49,481 nt of DNA from Frankiaceae bacterium (GTDB taxonomy: Bacteria > Actinomycetota > Actinomycetes > BP-191): NCBI GenBank assembly GCA_030840645.1, contig JAVEEC010000017.1, forward strand, positions 1-49,481. The letters run 5' to 3'. A program made the position numbers and the translations under genes. Positions within the stretch are counted from its first letter, which is position 1. Every line of letters starts with the position of its first letter. Below the pieces are notes generated by a model that ran no database searches, was not told the DNA's origin, and saw only the letters and a list, made by a program, of their open reading frames with translations. This document shows, piece by piece, positions 25,369 through 33,539 of this stretch.

Positions 25369-26994
25369 GTGGCCAACTTCCTCACCCTCCGCAGTCGCCG
25401 GGCCGGCCTCGCCGCCCGCGTCGCGCTCGTCGCCCTCGCGGCCCCGTTGCTCTCCGTCGGTGTGGTCAACGCGCAGCCCGCGAGCGCCCAGGGCACCGCG
25501 AACCCCCCCGCGTTCTGGTACAAGCTGGCCGGAAAGCCCACGGACTCCGAGCTGGTCGCCGCGTCGAAGAAGTCGCGCGTCGTCGTCCTGCACGCCTGGG
25601 AGACCGCCGCGGCCCGCCGCCTCAAGGCGCTGAACCCGAACGTCACCGTCCTGGTCTACAAGGACCTGTCGGCTACGAACAGTAACCCCGACACCGTCGT
25701 GAACGGCAAGGACATCAGCCCGCTCGCGACCGGCGTGGGCCACACCGAGGCCAGCGCCCACCCCGAGTGGTTCGCGACCGACACCAACGGCAACCGCATC
25801 CAGTGGAACGGCTACGCCGGTCTCTGGCAGATGGCGGTCTGGAACACCGGCTACCAGCAGCGCTGGGTCGACAATGTCACCCGCGAGCTGTCCGGCAGCC
25901 CGTTCGACGGCGTGTTCGGCGACGACGCGCTGGTCACGCTCAAGTGGTACTCCTCAGCCACCATGCCGGGCGCCCCGACGAACGCCGCCCTCCAGGCCGC
26001 GGAGCGCCAGCTCATCGCCAAGGCGTCCGCCAGCCTGCACGGCATCGGCAAGAAGCTGGTCCTCAACATCGGCTCCGCCACGGCGTACCCCGCGGTCTGG
26101 CACGACTGGGTGAACCTCGCCGACGGCGGCATGATCGAGCACTTCGTCTTCTATGGCGGCAACGAGAACGACCCCAACTACTACCAGCACGACTGGGGCT
26201 CGGACGGCTGGACCGCGCTCGGCCCGCTGCTCAACGACGGTGACATCAACGTCGTCGTCGCGAGCGCCTCGCCGTCGCAGACCCGCGCGTACCTGTTCAG
26301 CCTCGCGTCCTGGTACGTCCTCGGCGGCGGGCGCGGTGCCTTCGAGTCCGCGGCCGGCGACGACTACATCCGCTTCGACGTCCGCCCCGAGATGGAGTGG
26401 AACCTCGGCGCCCCCGTCGGCCCGATGGCCAAGGTCGGCGCGGCGTACGCCCGGCCGTTCCAGAGCGGCTTCGCCGTCGCCAACCCGTCGGCGAGCGCCA
26501 CCGTGACCGTCCCCGTCCCCGCGGGCATGGTGAACGCGGCAGGCGACACCGTCTCCTCCGTCACCCTCGGCCCGCTGCGCGGCGCGGTCCTGCGCTCCAA
26601 CGGCGCGGCCCCGGCCGTCCCCGTCGACACCTGGCGCCACTACGTTCCCGCCAAGGCGCCGGCCGCCAAGGCCGCGGCGCCGCGCAAGCCGGTCGCCGCC
26701 CGCCGCGTCGCGGTCGCGCCGAAGGTCGCCGCTCCGGTGACCCGGGCGCAGGCCGGTCGCGACGCCGCCCGCCTGACCGTCCAGGCCACGCCGGCCCGCA
26801 ACGCCGCGGCCGTCCGCCCCGCCGCGACGGCGAAGAAGCCGGCGCTCGCCGCGCCGACCGCGTCGTTCCTCATGCCGTTTCCCGCGGGCACCCCGCTGGT
26901 GCCCGGCACCCCCAGCGACGCCGGCATCACGCTGCTGCTGACCGCGGCCGCGTACGCCCGCCGCCGCCGGACGCTAGCCGCCCAGCAGGCCTAG
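25369..26994 (+). CDS. Secreted glycosidase-like protein (GHL15-type TIM barrel) with Ala-rich tail
   Basis: 541 residues from the GTG at 25369, which begins a signal peptide (RRAGLAARVALVALAAPLL ... ASAQG). Residues 45-360 look like hypothetical glycosyl hydrolase family 15: PPAFWYKLAGKPT, VVVLHAWETAAARRLKALNP, HPEWFATDTNGNRIQWNGY, GSPFDGVFGDDALV and GKKLVLNIGS. Candidate acids lie in GVFGDD. A long Ala/Lys/Pro/Arg linker (415-510) ends in a weak hydrophobic segment and RRRR, like a cell-wall sorting tail but with no canonical LPxTG (only LVPGT). Sitting inside a polysaccharide locus, it may trim or remodel the exported glycan. Its 3' end overlaps wecB by 21 nt. Confidence 0.72.
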   Translation: MANFLTLRSRRAGLAARVALVALAAPLLSVGVVNAQPASAQGTANPPAFWYKLAGKPTDSELVAASKKSRVVVLHAWETAAARRLKALNPNVTVLVYKDLSATNSNPDTVVNGKDISPLATGVGHTEASAHPEWFATDTNGNRIQWNGYAGLWQMAVWNTGYQQRWVDNVTRELSGSPFDGVFGDDALVTLKWYSSATMPGAPTNAALQAAERQLIAKASASLHGIGKKLVLNIGSATAYPAVWHDWVNLADGGMIEHFVFYGGNENDPNYYQHDWGSDGWTALGPLLNDGDINVVVASASPSQTRAYLFSLASWYVLGGGRGAFESAAGDDYIRFDVRPEMEWNLGAPVGPMAKVGAAYARPFQSGFAVANPSASATVTVPVPAGMVNAAGDTVSSVTLGPLRGAVLRSNGAAPAVPVDTWRHYVPAKAPAAKAAAPRKPVAARRVAVAPKVAAPVTRAQAGRDAARLTVQATPARNAAAVRPAATAKKPALAAPTASFLMPFPAGTPLVPGTPSDAGITLLLTAAAYARRRRTLAAQQA

Positions 26995-28086
26995 CAACGC
27001 CGCTACCGACCGCTCCGAGGCCGTCCCGTCGCCGTACGGCGTGGGCATGGCCTCGAGGCGTTCGTGGACGTTGTCGAGGTCGCCGAGCCAGCCGCTCACC
27101 GTGGGAACGACCTCGCCGGGGCTCCCGAGCGTCGCGAACGTCCCCAGCACCTCCGGGCGCTCGGTCGAGCGCCGGAGCACGAACACCGGCCGCTTCACGA
27201 TGCTCGCCTCCTCCTGCACCCCGCCGGAGTCGCTGACCAGCGCCGCCGCCTCCGCCATCAGCGCGAGGAACCGGCCGTACGGCAGCGGCGGCAGCACGCG
27301 TAACGCGGCCAGCGCGGCACCCAGGCCGAGCCGCTCGGCGCTCGCGGCCGTCCGCGGGTGCAGCGCGATCACGACCGGCAGCGGCAGCGCCGCCAACGCC
27401 TCCAGGGCGGCCGCGAGCGGGCCCGGGGCGTCGACGTTCTCCGGCCGGTGCAGCGTGGCGAGGACGTAGCCGTTCCGCGTCAGCCCCAGCGAGTCCAGGA
27501 CGCCCGCGCGGGCCGCGGGCGGCGGGAGCAGCGCGGCCGCGGCCTCGACGACGGTGTTGCCGGTGACGGCGACGCGTTCGGCGGGGATCGACTCGGCGGC
27601 CAGGTTGGCGGCGGACGTCTCCGTCGGCGCCAGCAGCAGGTCGGCGACGTGGTCGGTCAGGACCCGGTTGTGCTCCTCCGGCATCGCCCGGTCGCCGCTG
27701 CGCAGGCCCGCCTCGACATGGGCCAGCGGGACGCCGCGCGCGTTGGCGGCGAGCGCGCCCGCGAGTGTGCTGTTGGTGTCGCCCTGGACCACGACCGCCA
27801 GGGCCGGCTCGGCCGCCAGGTGGGCGTCCACGAGCGACACGCCGCGCCCGATCTGCTCGCCCCTGGTCAGCCCGCCGATGCCGAGCGACGCGACCGGCTC
27901 GGGTAGTCCAAGCTCGGCCACGACGTCCGCCCAGAGCGTCGGGTCCCAGTGCTGGCCGGTGTGCACGACGCGGGCCGCGTCGCCGAGCAGCCGGACGATC
28001 CCGGCGAGCTTCACCGCCTCTGGCCGCGTGCCGAGGAGAACAACGACGCTGCGCGGTGGGAGGCTGCGTGTCACGCGGACCAGCAT
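26974..28086 (-). CDS. wecB: UDP-N-acetylglucosamine 2-epimerase (WecB/WbpI-type, non-hydrolysing)
   Basis: 370 residues. VVLLGTRPEAVKLAGIV, VVVQGDTNSTLAGALAA, HVEAGLRSGDRAMPEEHNR, DLLLAPTETSAANL, and the C-terminal VSDSGGVQEEASIVKRPVFVLRRSTERPE are the full family signature. Makes UDP-ManNAc, or the 2,3-diacetamido version if WbpI-like. ATG at 28086 has no Shine-Dalgarno (V5 GTG at 28074 is possible). Minus strand, but isolated between two plus-strand genes within the polysaccharide locus. Confidence 0.93.
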   Translation of the reverse strand: MLVRVTRSLPPRSVVVLLGTRPEAVKLAGIVRLLGDAARVVHTGQHWDPTLWADVVAELGLPEPVASLGIGGLTRGEQIGRGVSLVDAHLAAEPALAVVVQGDTNSTLAGALAANARGVPLAHVEAGLRSGDRAMPEEHNRVLTDHVADLLLAPTETSAANLAAESIPAERVAVTGNTVVEAAAALLPPPAARAGVLDSLGLTRNGYVLATLHRPENVDAPGPLAAALEALAALPLPVVIALHPRTAASAERLGLGAALAALRVLPPLPYGRFLALMAEAAALVSDSGGVQEEASIVKRPVFVLRRSTERPEVLGTFATLGSPGEVVPTVSGWLGDLDNVHERLEAMPTPYGDGTASERSVAALLGLLGG

Positions 28087-28091
28087 GGCGC

Positions 28092-28100
28092 AGGAGGTGA
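28092..28100 (+). promoter_or_regulatory. Perfect ribosome binding site AGGAGGTGA of the GT2 gene
   Basis: Full anti-SD complement AGGAGGTGA, 5 nt before GTG 28106. It decides the start over ATG 28085, which would overlap the divergent wecB start codon, and over ATG 28121. Confidence 0.8.
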
Positions 28101-28105
28101 ACGGC

Positions 28106-29065
28106 GTGGCGGAACGCCGGATGGTGACGTTGGTGGTCCCGGTCTACAACGAGGCCGACATCTTCGTCGCGTCGCTGACCGGCCTGCACGAGTACATGAC
28201 GTCGCTCAGCGACCGGTGGGACTGGGAGCTGGTCGTCATCGACGACGGCAGCACCGACCTGACGGGGTCGCTCGCGGACACGTTCGCGGCCACTCGCGAC
28301 AACGTCCGCGTCCACCACCAGCGCACCAACCTCCGGCTCGGCCAGGGCGTCCGCGACGGCGTCGCGCTGTCGCGCGGCGACTACGTCGTGACGTTCGACT
28401 GCGACCTCTCCTACGCCCCCGACCACATCGGCCGGCTGCTCGACACGATCGACGAGACCGGCGCCGACATCGTCATCGCGTCGCCGTACATGCGCGGCGG
28501 CGCGACGCGGAAGATCCCGTTCTCCCGGCGGGTCATGTCACGGTGGGCCAACCGGTTCCTCTCGATGACCGCGCAGGGCCGCATCTCCACGATCACCGGC
28601 CTGGTCCGCGCGTACGACGGCCGCTTCATCCGCGACCTCGACCTCAAGGCCGTCGACGTCGACGTGAACATCGAGATCGTCTACAAGGCGCAGATCCTCC
28701 GCGCCCGCATCGTCGAGATCCCTGCCGTCCTCGACTGGACGTTCATCCGCGCGCACCGCGGGCGGCAGCGGCTGTCCGCGCGGCTGGTCTGGAACACCCT
28801 GAAGTCGCTCGTCTCCGGCTTCCTGTTCCGGCCGTTCATGTTCTTCTTCCTGCCCGGTGTGGTCCTCACCGGCATTGCCGTCGCGGCCGGGCTCGCGGAC
28901 CGCCACTGGCTCGCCGCGCTCACGCTGCTGCTCGGCATCCAGCTGCTCTCGCTCGGCTTCATCACGCTGCAGGCCAAGCGGTACTTCGAGGAGCTGTTCC
29001 ACCTCGGCACGACCGTTCACGCCCGGCTGCGTGCCCCCGACGAGGATGCGCTGCGCGACGGCTGA
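28106..29065 (+). CDS. GT2-family glycosyltransferase with C-terminal membrane segments (dolichyl-phosphate-mannose-synthase-like)
   Basis: 319 residues from the GTG at 28106, chosen because of the AGGAGGTGA site. GT-A motifs: VTLVVPVYNEADI, ELVVIDDGSTD, and the metal-binding D-x-D in VTFDCDLSYAPDH; acceptor-side TGLVRAYDGRFI. Two or three C-terminal hydrophobic helices (ca. 240-295) anchor it in the membrane, as in polyprenyl-phosphate sugar transferases. It may make a polyprenyl-linked donor for the extracytoplasmic GT87. Plus strand within a mostly minus-strand locus; its end overlaps the convergent FAD gene by 49 nt. Confidence 0.88.
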   Translation: MAERRMVTLVVPVYNEADIFVASLTGLHEYMTSLSDRWDWELVVIDDGSTDLTGSLADTFAATRDNVRVHHQRTNLRLGQGVRDGVALSRGDYVVTFDCDLSYAPDHIGRLLDTIDETGADIVIASPYMRGGATRKIPFSRRVMSRWANRFLSMTAQGRISTITGLVRAYDGRFIRDLDLKAVDVDVNIEIVYKAQILRARIVEIPAVLDWTFIRAHRGRQRLSARLVWNTLKSLVSGFLFRPFMFFFLPGVVLTGIAVAAGLADRHWLAALTLLLGIQLLSLGFITLQAKRYFEELFHLGTTVHARLRAPDEDALRDG

Positions 29066-30354
29066 CCCGCGTCCCAGCGCTGGATGCGCCGTACCGTCCG
29101 CCAGTACACGTCCTCCATGAGGATGTGGTCGAACTCCCCGTTGCGGCCGACGCTGAGCAGCCCGTCGATGCCGGTGCCGTCCGCGAGCCGCTGCCGGTCG
29201 GCCTCGTACTCCTTGAGGAACACCGGGTACGCGATCGGCAGCCGCGCGACGTGCACGCCGAGGTAGCGCGCGCGGATGTCGGGGACGAACGCCGTGAGGT
29301 GCTCCAGGCAGAGCTCGGCGAGGTCGTCGTCGCTCATCGACCAGTGCGCGTCGCCGATCTCCGCGCCGATGTCGCAGAGGACCGACGTGCTGCCCTCCGG
29401 CGCCAGCCACGGCATCGACTGCGTCGCCTCCGTGAGCCGGAAGAACGGCGCCCCCGACGGCACCCAGACGACGACGTCGCGCAGCAGCGCCGTACCGCGG
29501 AGCTTGAGGTTGACGAACACCATCGGCCGGAAGCGGAACCGCTCGTACGGCGCAAGCGCGTCGCTGCCGTCGACGAGTGACGGCAGCCGGTTGACCGGCG
29601 CGGTGCTGACGACCAGGTCGGCCTCGATCGCCTCGCCGTTCGCTCGCACTCCGGCGACCCGGCCGCCGTCGACCGTGATGGCCTCGACCGGGGTGCTCGT
29701 CCGCACCGCGCCGTCGAGCCCGGCCGCGACCGCGCGGCAGATCGTGGCGACGCCGTCGTTCGGGTAGACGTGGTACACCCCGGCGTTCTGCGGCAGCGCG
29801 TGGCAGTAGCCGATCGCGACCGCGCGCCCCGTCACCTTCGCGGCCGCCCGCAGGAACACCGTCTGCGCCAGGCTGCTCGGGATCTTGTCGCCGACCGACG
29901 CGGCCAGCTCCTCGGCGGGCGCGCCGGACCAGGCTTCGAGCAGCGGCAGCGCGACCCGGTCGGCGAGCGCGCGACCGTACACCGCGCGGAACCAGTCCGC
30001 CGCCGTGCCCGTCGTGCCCCTGCGCAGCCGGGCCGCGACCGCCGAGGCGACCATCGCGGGAGAGCGCAGCAGGCCGGTCGGGTACGTGTAGTAGCGGCCG
30101 TCGAGCCAGACCGACTCGCCGTAGTAGCGGACCGTCCTGACCTCGCTGCCGATGCCGGCCGCGGCGGCGAGCCGGTTGGTCACGAAGTGCGCGCCGAGGT
30201 CGAAGCTGAACCCGTCCGCGTCCTTCGTGGTCGCGGCCAGCCCGGCGATCGAGTCGTTCGCCTCCAGCACCGTGACGTGGTGGCCGAGCCGCTCGAGCTG
30301 GCGCGCCGCGACCAGCCCCGCGATGCCCGCGCCGAGGACGACGGCGCGGCTCAC
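29017..30354 (-). CDS. FAD-dependent amine-oxidase/protoporphyrinogen-oxidase-like oxidoreductase
   Basis: 445 residues from the GTG at 30354. N-terminal dinucleotide site AVVLGAGIAGLVAARQLERLG and VLEANDSIAGLAATT; UGM/amine-oxidase-like core (GFSFDLGAHFVTNR) and C-terminal FAD closure GLLSVGRNGEFDHILMEDV. Members of this group recur in actinobacterial and cyanobacterial polysaccharide loci and are often called NAD(P)/FAD-dependent or UDP-galactopyranose-mutase-like; their reaction is uncertain. GTGA overlap with the methyltransferase. The last 49 nt overlap the convergent GT2 gene; a Ser/Arg-rich tail suggests read-through extension. Confidence 0.85.
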   Translation of the reverse strand: MSRAVVLGAGIAGLVAARQLERLGHHVTVLEANDSIAGLAATTKDADGFSFDLGAHFVTNRLAAAAGIGSEVRTVRYYGESVWLDGRYYTYPTGLLRSPAMVASAVAARLRRGTTGTAADWFRAVYGRALADRVALPLLEAWSGAPAEELAASVGDKIPSSLAQTVFLRAAAKVTGRAVAIGYCHALPQNAGVYHVYPNDGVATICRAVAAGLDGAVRTSTPVEAITVDGGRVAGVRANGEAIEADLVVSTAPVNRLPSLVDGSDALAPYERFRFRPMVFVNLKLRGTALLRDVVVWVPSGAPFFRLTEATQSMPWLAPEGSTSVLCDIGAEIGDAHWSMSDDDLAELCLEHLTAFVPDIRARYLGVHVARLPIAYPVFLKEYEADRQRLADGTGIDGLLSVGRNGEFDHILMEDVYWRTVRRIQRWDAGQPSRSASSSGARSRA

Positions 30355-31331
30355 GCGGGTCGCCGCAGCACGACGCGCAGCAGCGCGCCGCGACCCACCA
30401 GCGTGAACAGCAGGTCCACCAGGGTGAACGCCGCCAGCGGGACCGGCGACGCGAGGCTGAACGCGTCCACCACCCGCCGCGGCGCGCGCCAGTCGTCGAG
30501 CGCGTTGCGGATCGAGTACACCCAGTTGACCGGGCTGACGATCGTCTCGAGCCGCTCCACCGCGAAGCCCGAGCGGTCCGCGAGGCGGCGCATCGAGGCG
30601 GCATTGAACAACGTGAAGTGGCGCGGGAAGTGGAAGCCGCCCCAGTGCCTGCGCCCCGCGATCCGGAAGTCCGGGGAGCCGGTGTTGTCGGTGACGACGA
30701 CCAGCCGCCCGCCTGGCGCCAGCAGCGCGCGGGTCGCCGCGAGGACGGCGGCCGGGTCGGCGACGTGCTCGATGGTCTGGATCATGAACGCCAGGTCGTA
30801 CGGGCCGTCGGTCACGTCCTCGACCGAGCCGTGCCGTACGTCGAGCCCGCGCTCGCGCGCGGCGGCGACGGCGCGTTCGTCGAGGTCCACGCCCGCCAGG
30901 TGCCACCCCGGCCGCCCGTACTCGCGCAGCAGGTCGAGGTGGAAGCCGTCCCCGCAGCCGACGTCGAGGATCCGCGCGTCGGTGCCGAGGCCGCGGCAGG
31001 CCCGAAGCAGCCGCCTGGCCTCCAGCCGTCGCCGGACCGTGTGCACCAGGCCGAACCCCTCCGCGCCGAACGCGAACGCGTGGTAGGTGTCCGGGTAGAT
31101 GCGCGGCAGCTCCTCCATCGCCGGGCGCGGATCGAGGTAGACGACGTCGCAGCGCGGGCACCGGACCATCACGAACGAGTCCGGGCTGGTGCGGTACTCG
31201 AAGTCCTCGCCGACCGCGACCGGCTCGGCGTCCACGCCGCCGCAGACGCAGCAGGCTACGGGCTCCAGCGCGAGCGGGCGCGGGTCCCCGGTCGTGGGGT
31301 GGCGCCACGGTTCTGCGGGGGCGGCGGACAT
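30351..31331 (-). CDS. Class I SAM-dependent methyltransferase with N-terminal zinc-ribbon motif
   Basis: 326 residues from the ATG at 31331. N-terminal cysteines CCVCGG...VRCPRCDVVYLDPRP (ca. 27-75) form a zinc-ribbon-like element common in sugar-related methyltransferases; then SAM motif I ILDVGCGDGFHLDLL, GVDLDERAVAAA, IQTIEHVADP and ALLAPGGRLVVV. C-terminal hydrophobic stretch. Likely methylates a glycan or lipid-linked sugar. Starts 4 nt after the GT87 stop; stop overlaps the FAD gene. Confidence 0.85.
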   Translation of the reverse strand: MSAAPAEPWRHPTTGDPRPLALEPVACCVCGGVDAEPVAVGEDFEYRTSPDSFVMVRCPRCDVVYLDPRPAMEELPRIYPDTYHAFAFGAEGFGLVHTVRRRLEARRLLRACRGLGTDARILDVGCGDGFHLDLLREYGRPGWHLAGVDLDERAVAAARERGLDVRHGSVEDVTDGPYDLAFMIQTIEHVADPAAVLAATRALLAPGGRLVVVTDNTGSPDFRIAGRRHWGGFHFPRHFTLFNAASMRRLADRSGFAVERLETIVSPVNWVYSIRNALDDWRAPRRVVDAFSLASPVPLAAFTLVDLLFTLVGRGALLRVVLRRPA

Positions 31332-31335
31332 GGAG

Positions 31336-32574
31336 TCACAGTACGTTGCCCGCCGCGTTCCGCCGAGTTCGGAGGGCGAGCATCCAGGCAAGCAGCAGCG
31401 CCGCCGTGACGGCGAGCCCGGTCACCGCGCCGGCCCACACCTGCGAGCGCGTGGCGCTCTCCACCCAGCGTTCGGCGCGGGTCGCGTAGAGGAACGGCGC
31501 CGCGAGCAGCGCGAGGAGAACGGCGTACGCCGGGTCGCGCCACCGCCGCACCGCGATGGCGCCGAACGGTAGCGCGAGCAGCAGCGCGTCCGCCGGCGCG
31601 TGCACGACCGCGACGAGCACCGCGAGGGAGAGCAGCGCGAGCAGCAGTGGGTCGTCGTCGTCGAGGCCGCGTGCGAGCCACGCCGTGACGCCGAGGACGA
31701 CGATGGCGAGCAGGACCTGTACCGCGCCCGGCGCGCGCGCGCCGAGCAGGCGGCCGACCAGCGCGAGCGGGTCGGTCCGCACGCCGCTCGGTGACGCGAG
31801 GTCGCCGTACGGCGTCTGCAGGGCGTAGTCGACGTTGGCCCGCAGGTGGTCCGCGAACGCGCCGACCCCGCCCGCCGCGCGGACCAGCAGCACGACGACG
31901 GGCAGGGACACCGCCGCCGCGAGCGCCACGCTGCGCAGCACGTCGCGCTTGAGCCCGCGGGCGAGGAGCAGCAGCCCGAGTGGCACGCCGAACTGCGGCT
32001 TGGTCAGCGCCAGGGCGAGACCGGCGGCGGCGACGTTCGGCCGCCGCCCGGCCCAGACCAGCGCGAGCGCGCAGCCGAGGATGATCTCGGGGTCGAGCTG
32101 CCCGAGGTAGACCGACGCCTGTCCCGGCTCGGTGACCAGCAGCACCGCGCCGAGCGCGGCGACGGTCGACGGCAGTACCGGCAGCCCCGCCGCCCGCAGC
32201 ACCACCGCCCCGAACGCCACCACCAGCGCCACCACGACGCAGAACCACACCCACTCCGCCGTCTCGTACGGCGGCAGCGCGAACGGCGCGTGCAGCAGCA
32301 GCTGCCCCGGCGCATACAGGTCCAGCTCCTGCGCGACCGGGCGGCGGTCGAGGTAGCCGTGCGGGTCGTACGGGTCGTGCCCCGACGCGAGGTCGCGGAC
32401 CGGCCAGTAGACCGTGTCGCGGAAGTCGACCATCGCCTGCCGGTCGTCGGTGAGGCTCGGGCGGCCCGGCACGTTGAGGTCGCGGCGGACGCCCGCGACG
32501 TTGAACGCGATCGCGCCCGCCAGCAGCAGCAGCGCGACGACGGTCGCGACGGGGGAGCGGAGCCGCTCGGTCAT
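31336..32574 (-). CDS. GT87-family polyprenyl-phosphate-dependent mannosyltransferase-like membrane protein
   Basis: 412 residues, about 10 hydrophobic helices. The first extracytoplasmic loop carries DFRDTVYWPVRDLASGHDPYDP, which matches the DUF2029/GT87 pattern with the conserved acidic residue near the first loop, and PVAQELDLYAPGQLLLHAPFALPP; later LGQLDPEIILGCALALVWAG. GT87 enzymes use polyprenyl-phospho-sugars on the outer membrane face; the GT2 protein at 28106 could provide the donor. ATGA overlap with the deacetylase. Confidence 0.85.
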   Translation of the reverse strand: MTERLRSPVATVVALLLLAGAIAFNVAGVRRDLNVPGRPSLTDDRQAMVDFRDTVYWPVRDLASGHDPYDPHGYLDRRPVAQELDLYAPGQLLLHAPFALPPYETAEWVWFCVVVALVVAFGAVVLRAAGLPVLPSTVAALGAVLLVTEPGQASVYLGQLDPEIILGCALALVWAGRRPNVAAAGLALALTKPQFGVPLGLLLLARGLKRDVLRSVALAAAVSLPVVVLLVRAAGGVGAFADHLRANVDYALQTPYGDLASPSGVRTDPLALVGRLLGARAPGAVQVLLAIVVLGVTAWLARGLDDDDPLLLALLSLAVLVAVVHAPADALLLALPFGAIAVRRWRDPAYAVLLALLAAPFLYATRAERWVESATRSQVWAGAVTGLAVTAALLLAWMLALRTRRNAAGNVL

Positions 32575-33539
32575 CCGAACGTGCGCGACGGCAGCGACCG
32601 CGCCCCGATCGCCGCCGCGTGGGTGCCGACCGGCACCACGTCGTACCGCGCCGCCAGTGCCCGCACGCACTCCGTCACCAGCGCGCGCTTGCGCTCGCCG
32701 GGCAGCCCCATGCCCGGGAAGAACGCGAGGCCGCTCACGTCGTCGCCGCCGAGCAGGTCGAGCGGGTGCAGCAGGATCGACGGCTCGACGCCGGTCAACC
32801 GGCAGAGCCGCAGCCCCGCGCGGAACCACCCGCGCGCCAGCGCCGGGGACACCTGGTGCAGGTAGAGCAGGTAGCTCACGTGGAACGGCACCCGCAGCAC
32901 CGGCATCACCGTCACCGGCAGCTCGACCAGGCTGCCGGCGCCGAGCGCCCAGCGGTACGGCGCCACCGGCTTGGTGCCGTCGCGGAACGACCCGAAGAGC
33001 GCCCCGCGCCGCGCCCGCTCCTCGCGCGACAGCTTCGCCGTGCGGAAGTAGTACGCGCGCGCCAGCGGCCCGATCCACGTCGGCAGTGTCGACGCGTCGT
33101 ACGTGTACCCCTTGGCGCGCAACGCTTCCAGCAACGGACCCGACACGCTGTAGCCCGGCCCGCGGAAGCCGACCGGCACGCGCCCGGTCGCTTCGCCGAT
33201 CGCGTCGTGCGCGCGCTGCAACTCCTCGTCGATCTGCGCCGGCGTGTACAGGTGCAGCCACGGCTCGTGCTTGAACGAGTGGTTGGCGACCTCGTGGCGC
33301 GACGCCCCGAGCAGCCCGAACGCCTCGGCGTTGCGCTCCAGCGCCGCGTCCTGCCCGACGACGAACACCGACGCCGTCACGCCCGTCGCGTCGAACAGGT
33401 GGAGCAGGTGCGGCACCGCCACGTCGAGGTAGGACGGCAGCGCTTCCCACGCCGGGTCGCCGTGGGTCTTGAGGTAGGACCACTCGTTGTCGAGGTCGAG
33501 TGACAGGCTCGCCATCGGCCGCGCCGCACCCGCGCTCAC
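32571..33539 (-). CDS. Polysaccharide deacetylase family protein
   Basis: 322 residues from the GTG at 33539. NodB-like fold: SLSLDLDNEWS (motif 1, D-x-D), VTASVFVVGQDA, EVANHSFKHE (motif 2, His pair N-H-S-x-x-H), GFRGPGYSV (motif 3, Arg) and a C-terminal PVGTHAAAIGAR. No signal peptide, so it probably acts on a lipid-linked precursor in the cytoplasm rather than on exported glycan. GTGA overlap with the upstream FAD gene. Confidence 0.88.
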   Translation of the reverse strand: MSAGAARPMASLSLDLDNEWSYLKTHGDPAWEALPSYLDVAVPHLLHLFDATGVTASVFVVGQDAALERNAEAFGLLGASRHEVANHSFKHEPWLHLYTPAQIDEELQRAHDAIGEATGRVPVGFRGPGYSVSGPLLEALRAKGYTYDASTLPTWIGPLARAYYFRTAKLSREERARRGALFGSFRDGTKPVAPYRWALGAGSLVELPVTVMPVLRVPFHVSYLLYLHQVSPALARGWFRAGLRLCRLTGVEPSILLHPLDLLGGDDVSGLAFFPGMGLPGERKRALVTECVRALAARYDVVPVGTHAAAIGARSLPSRTFG

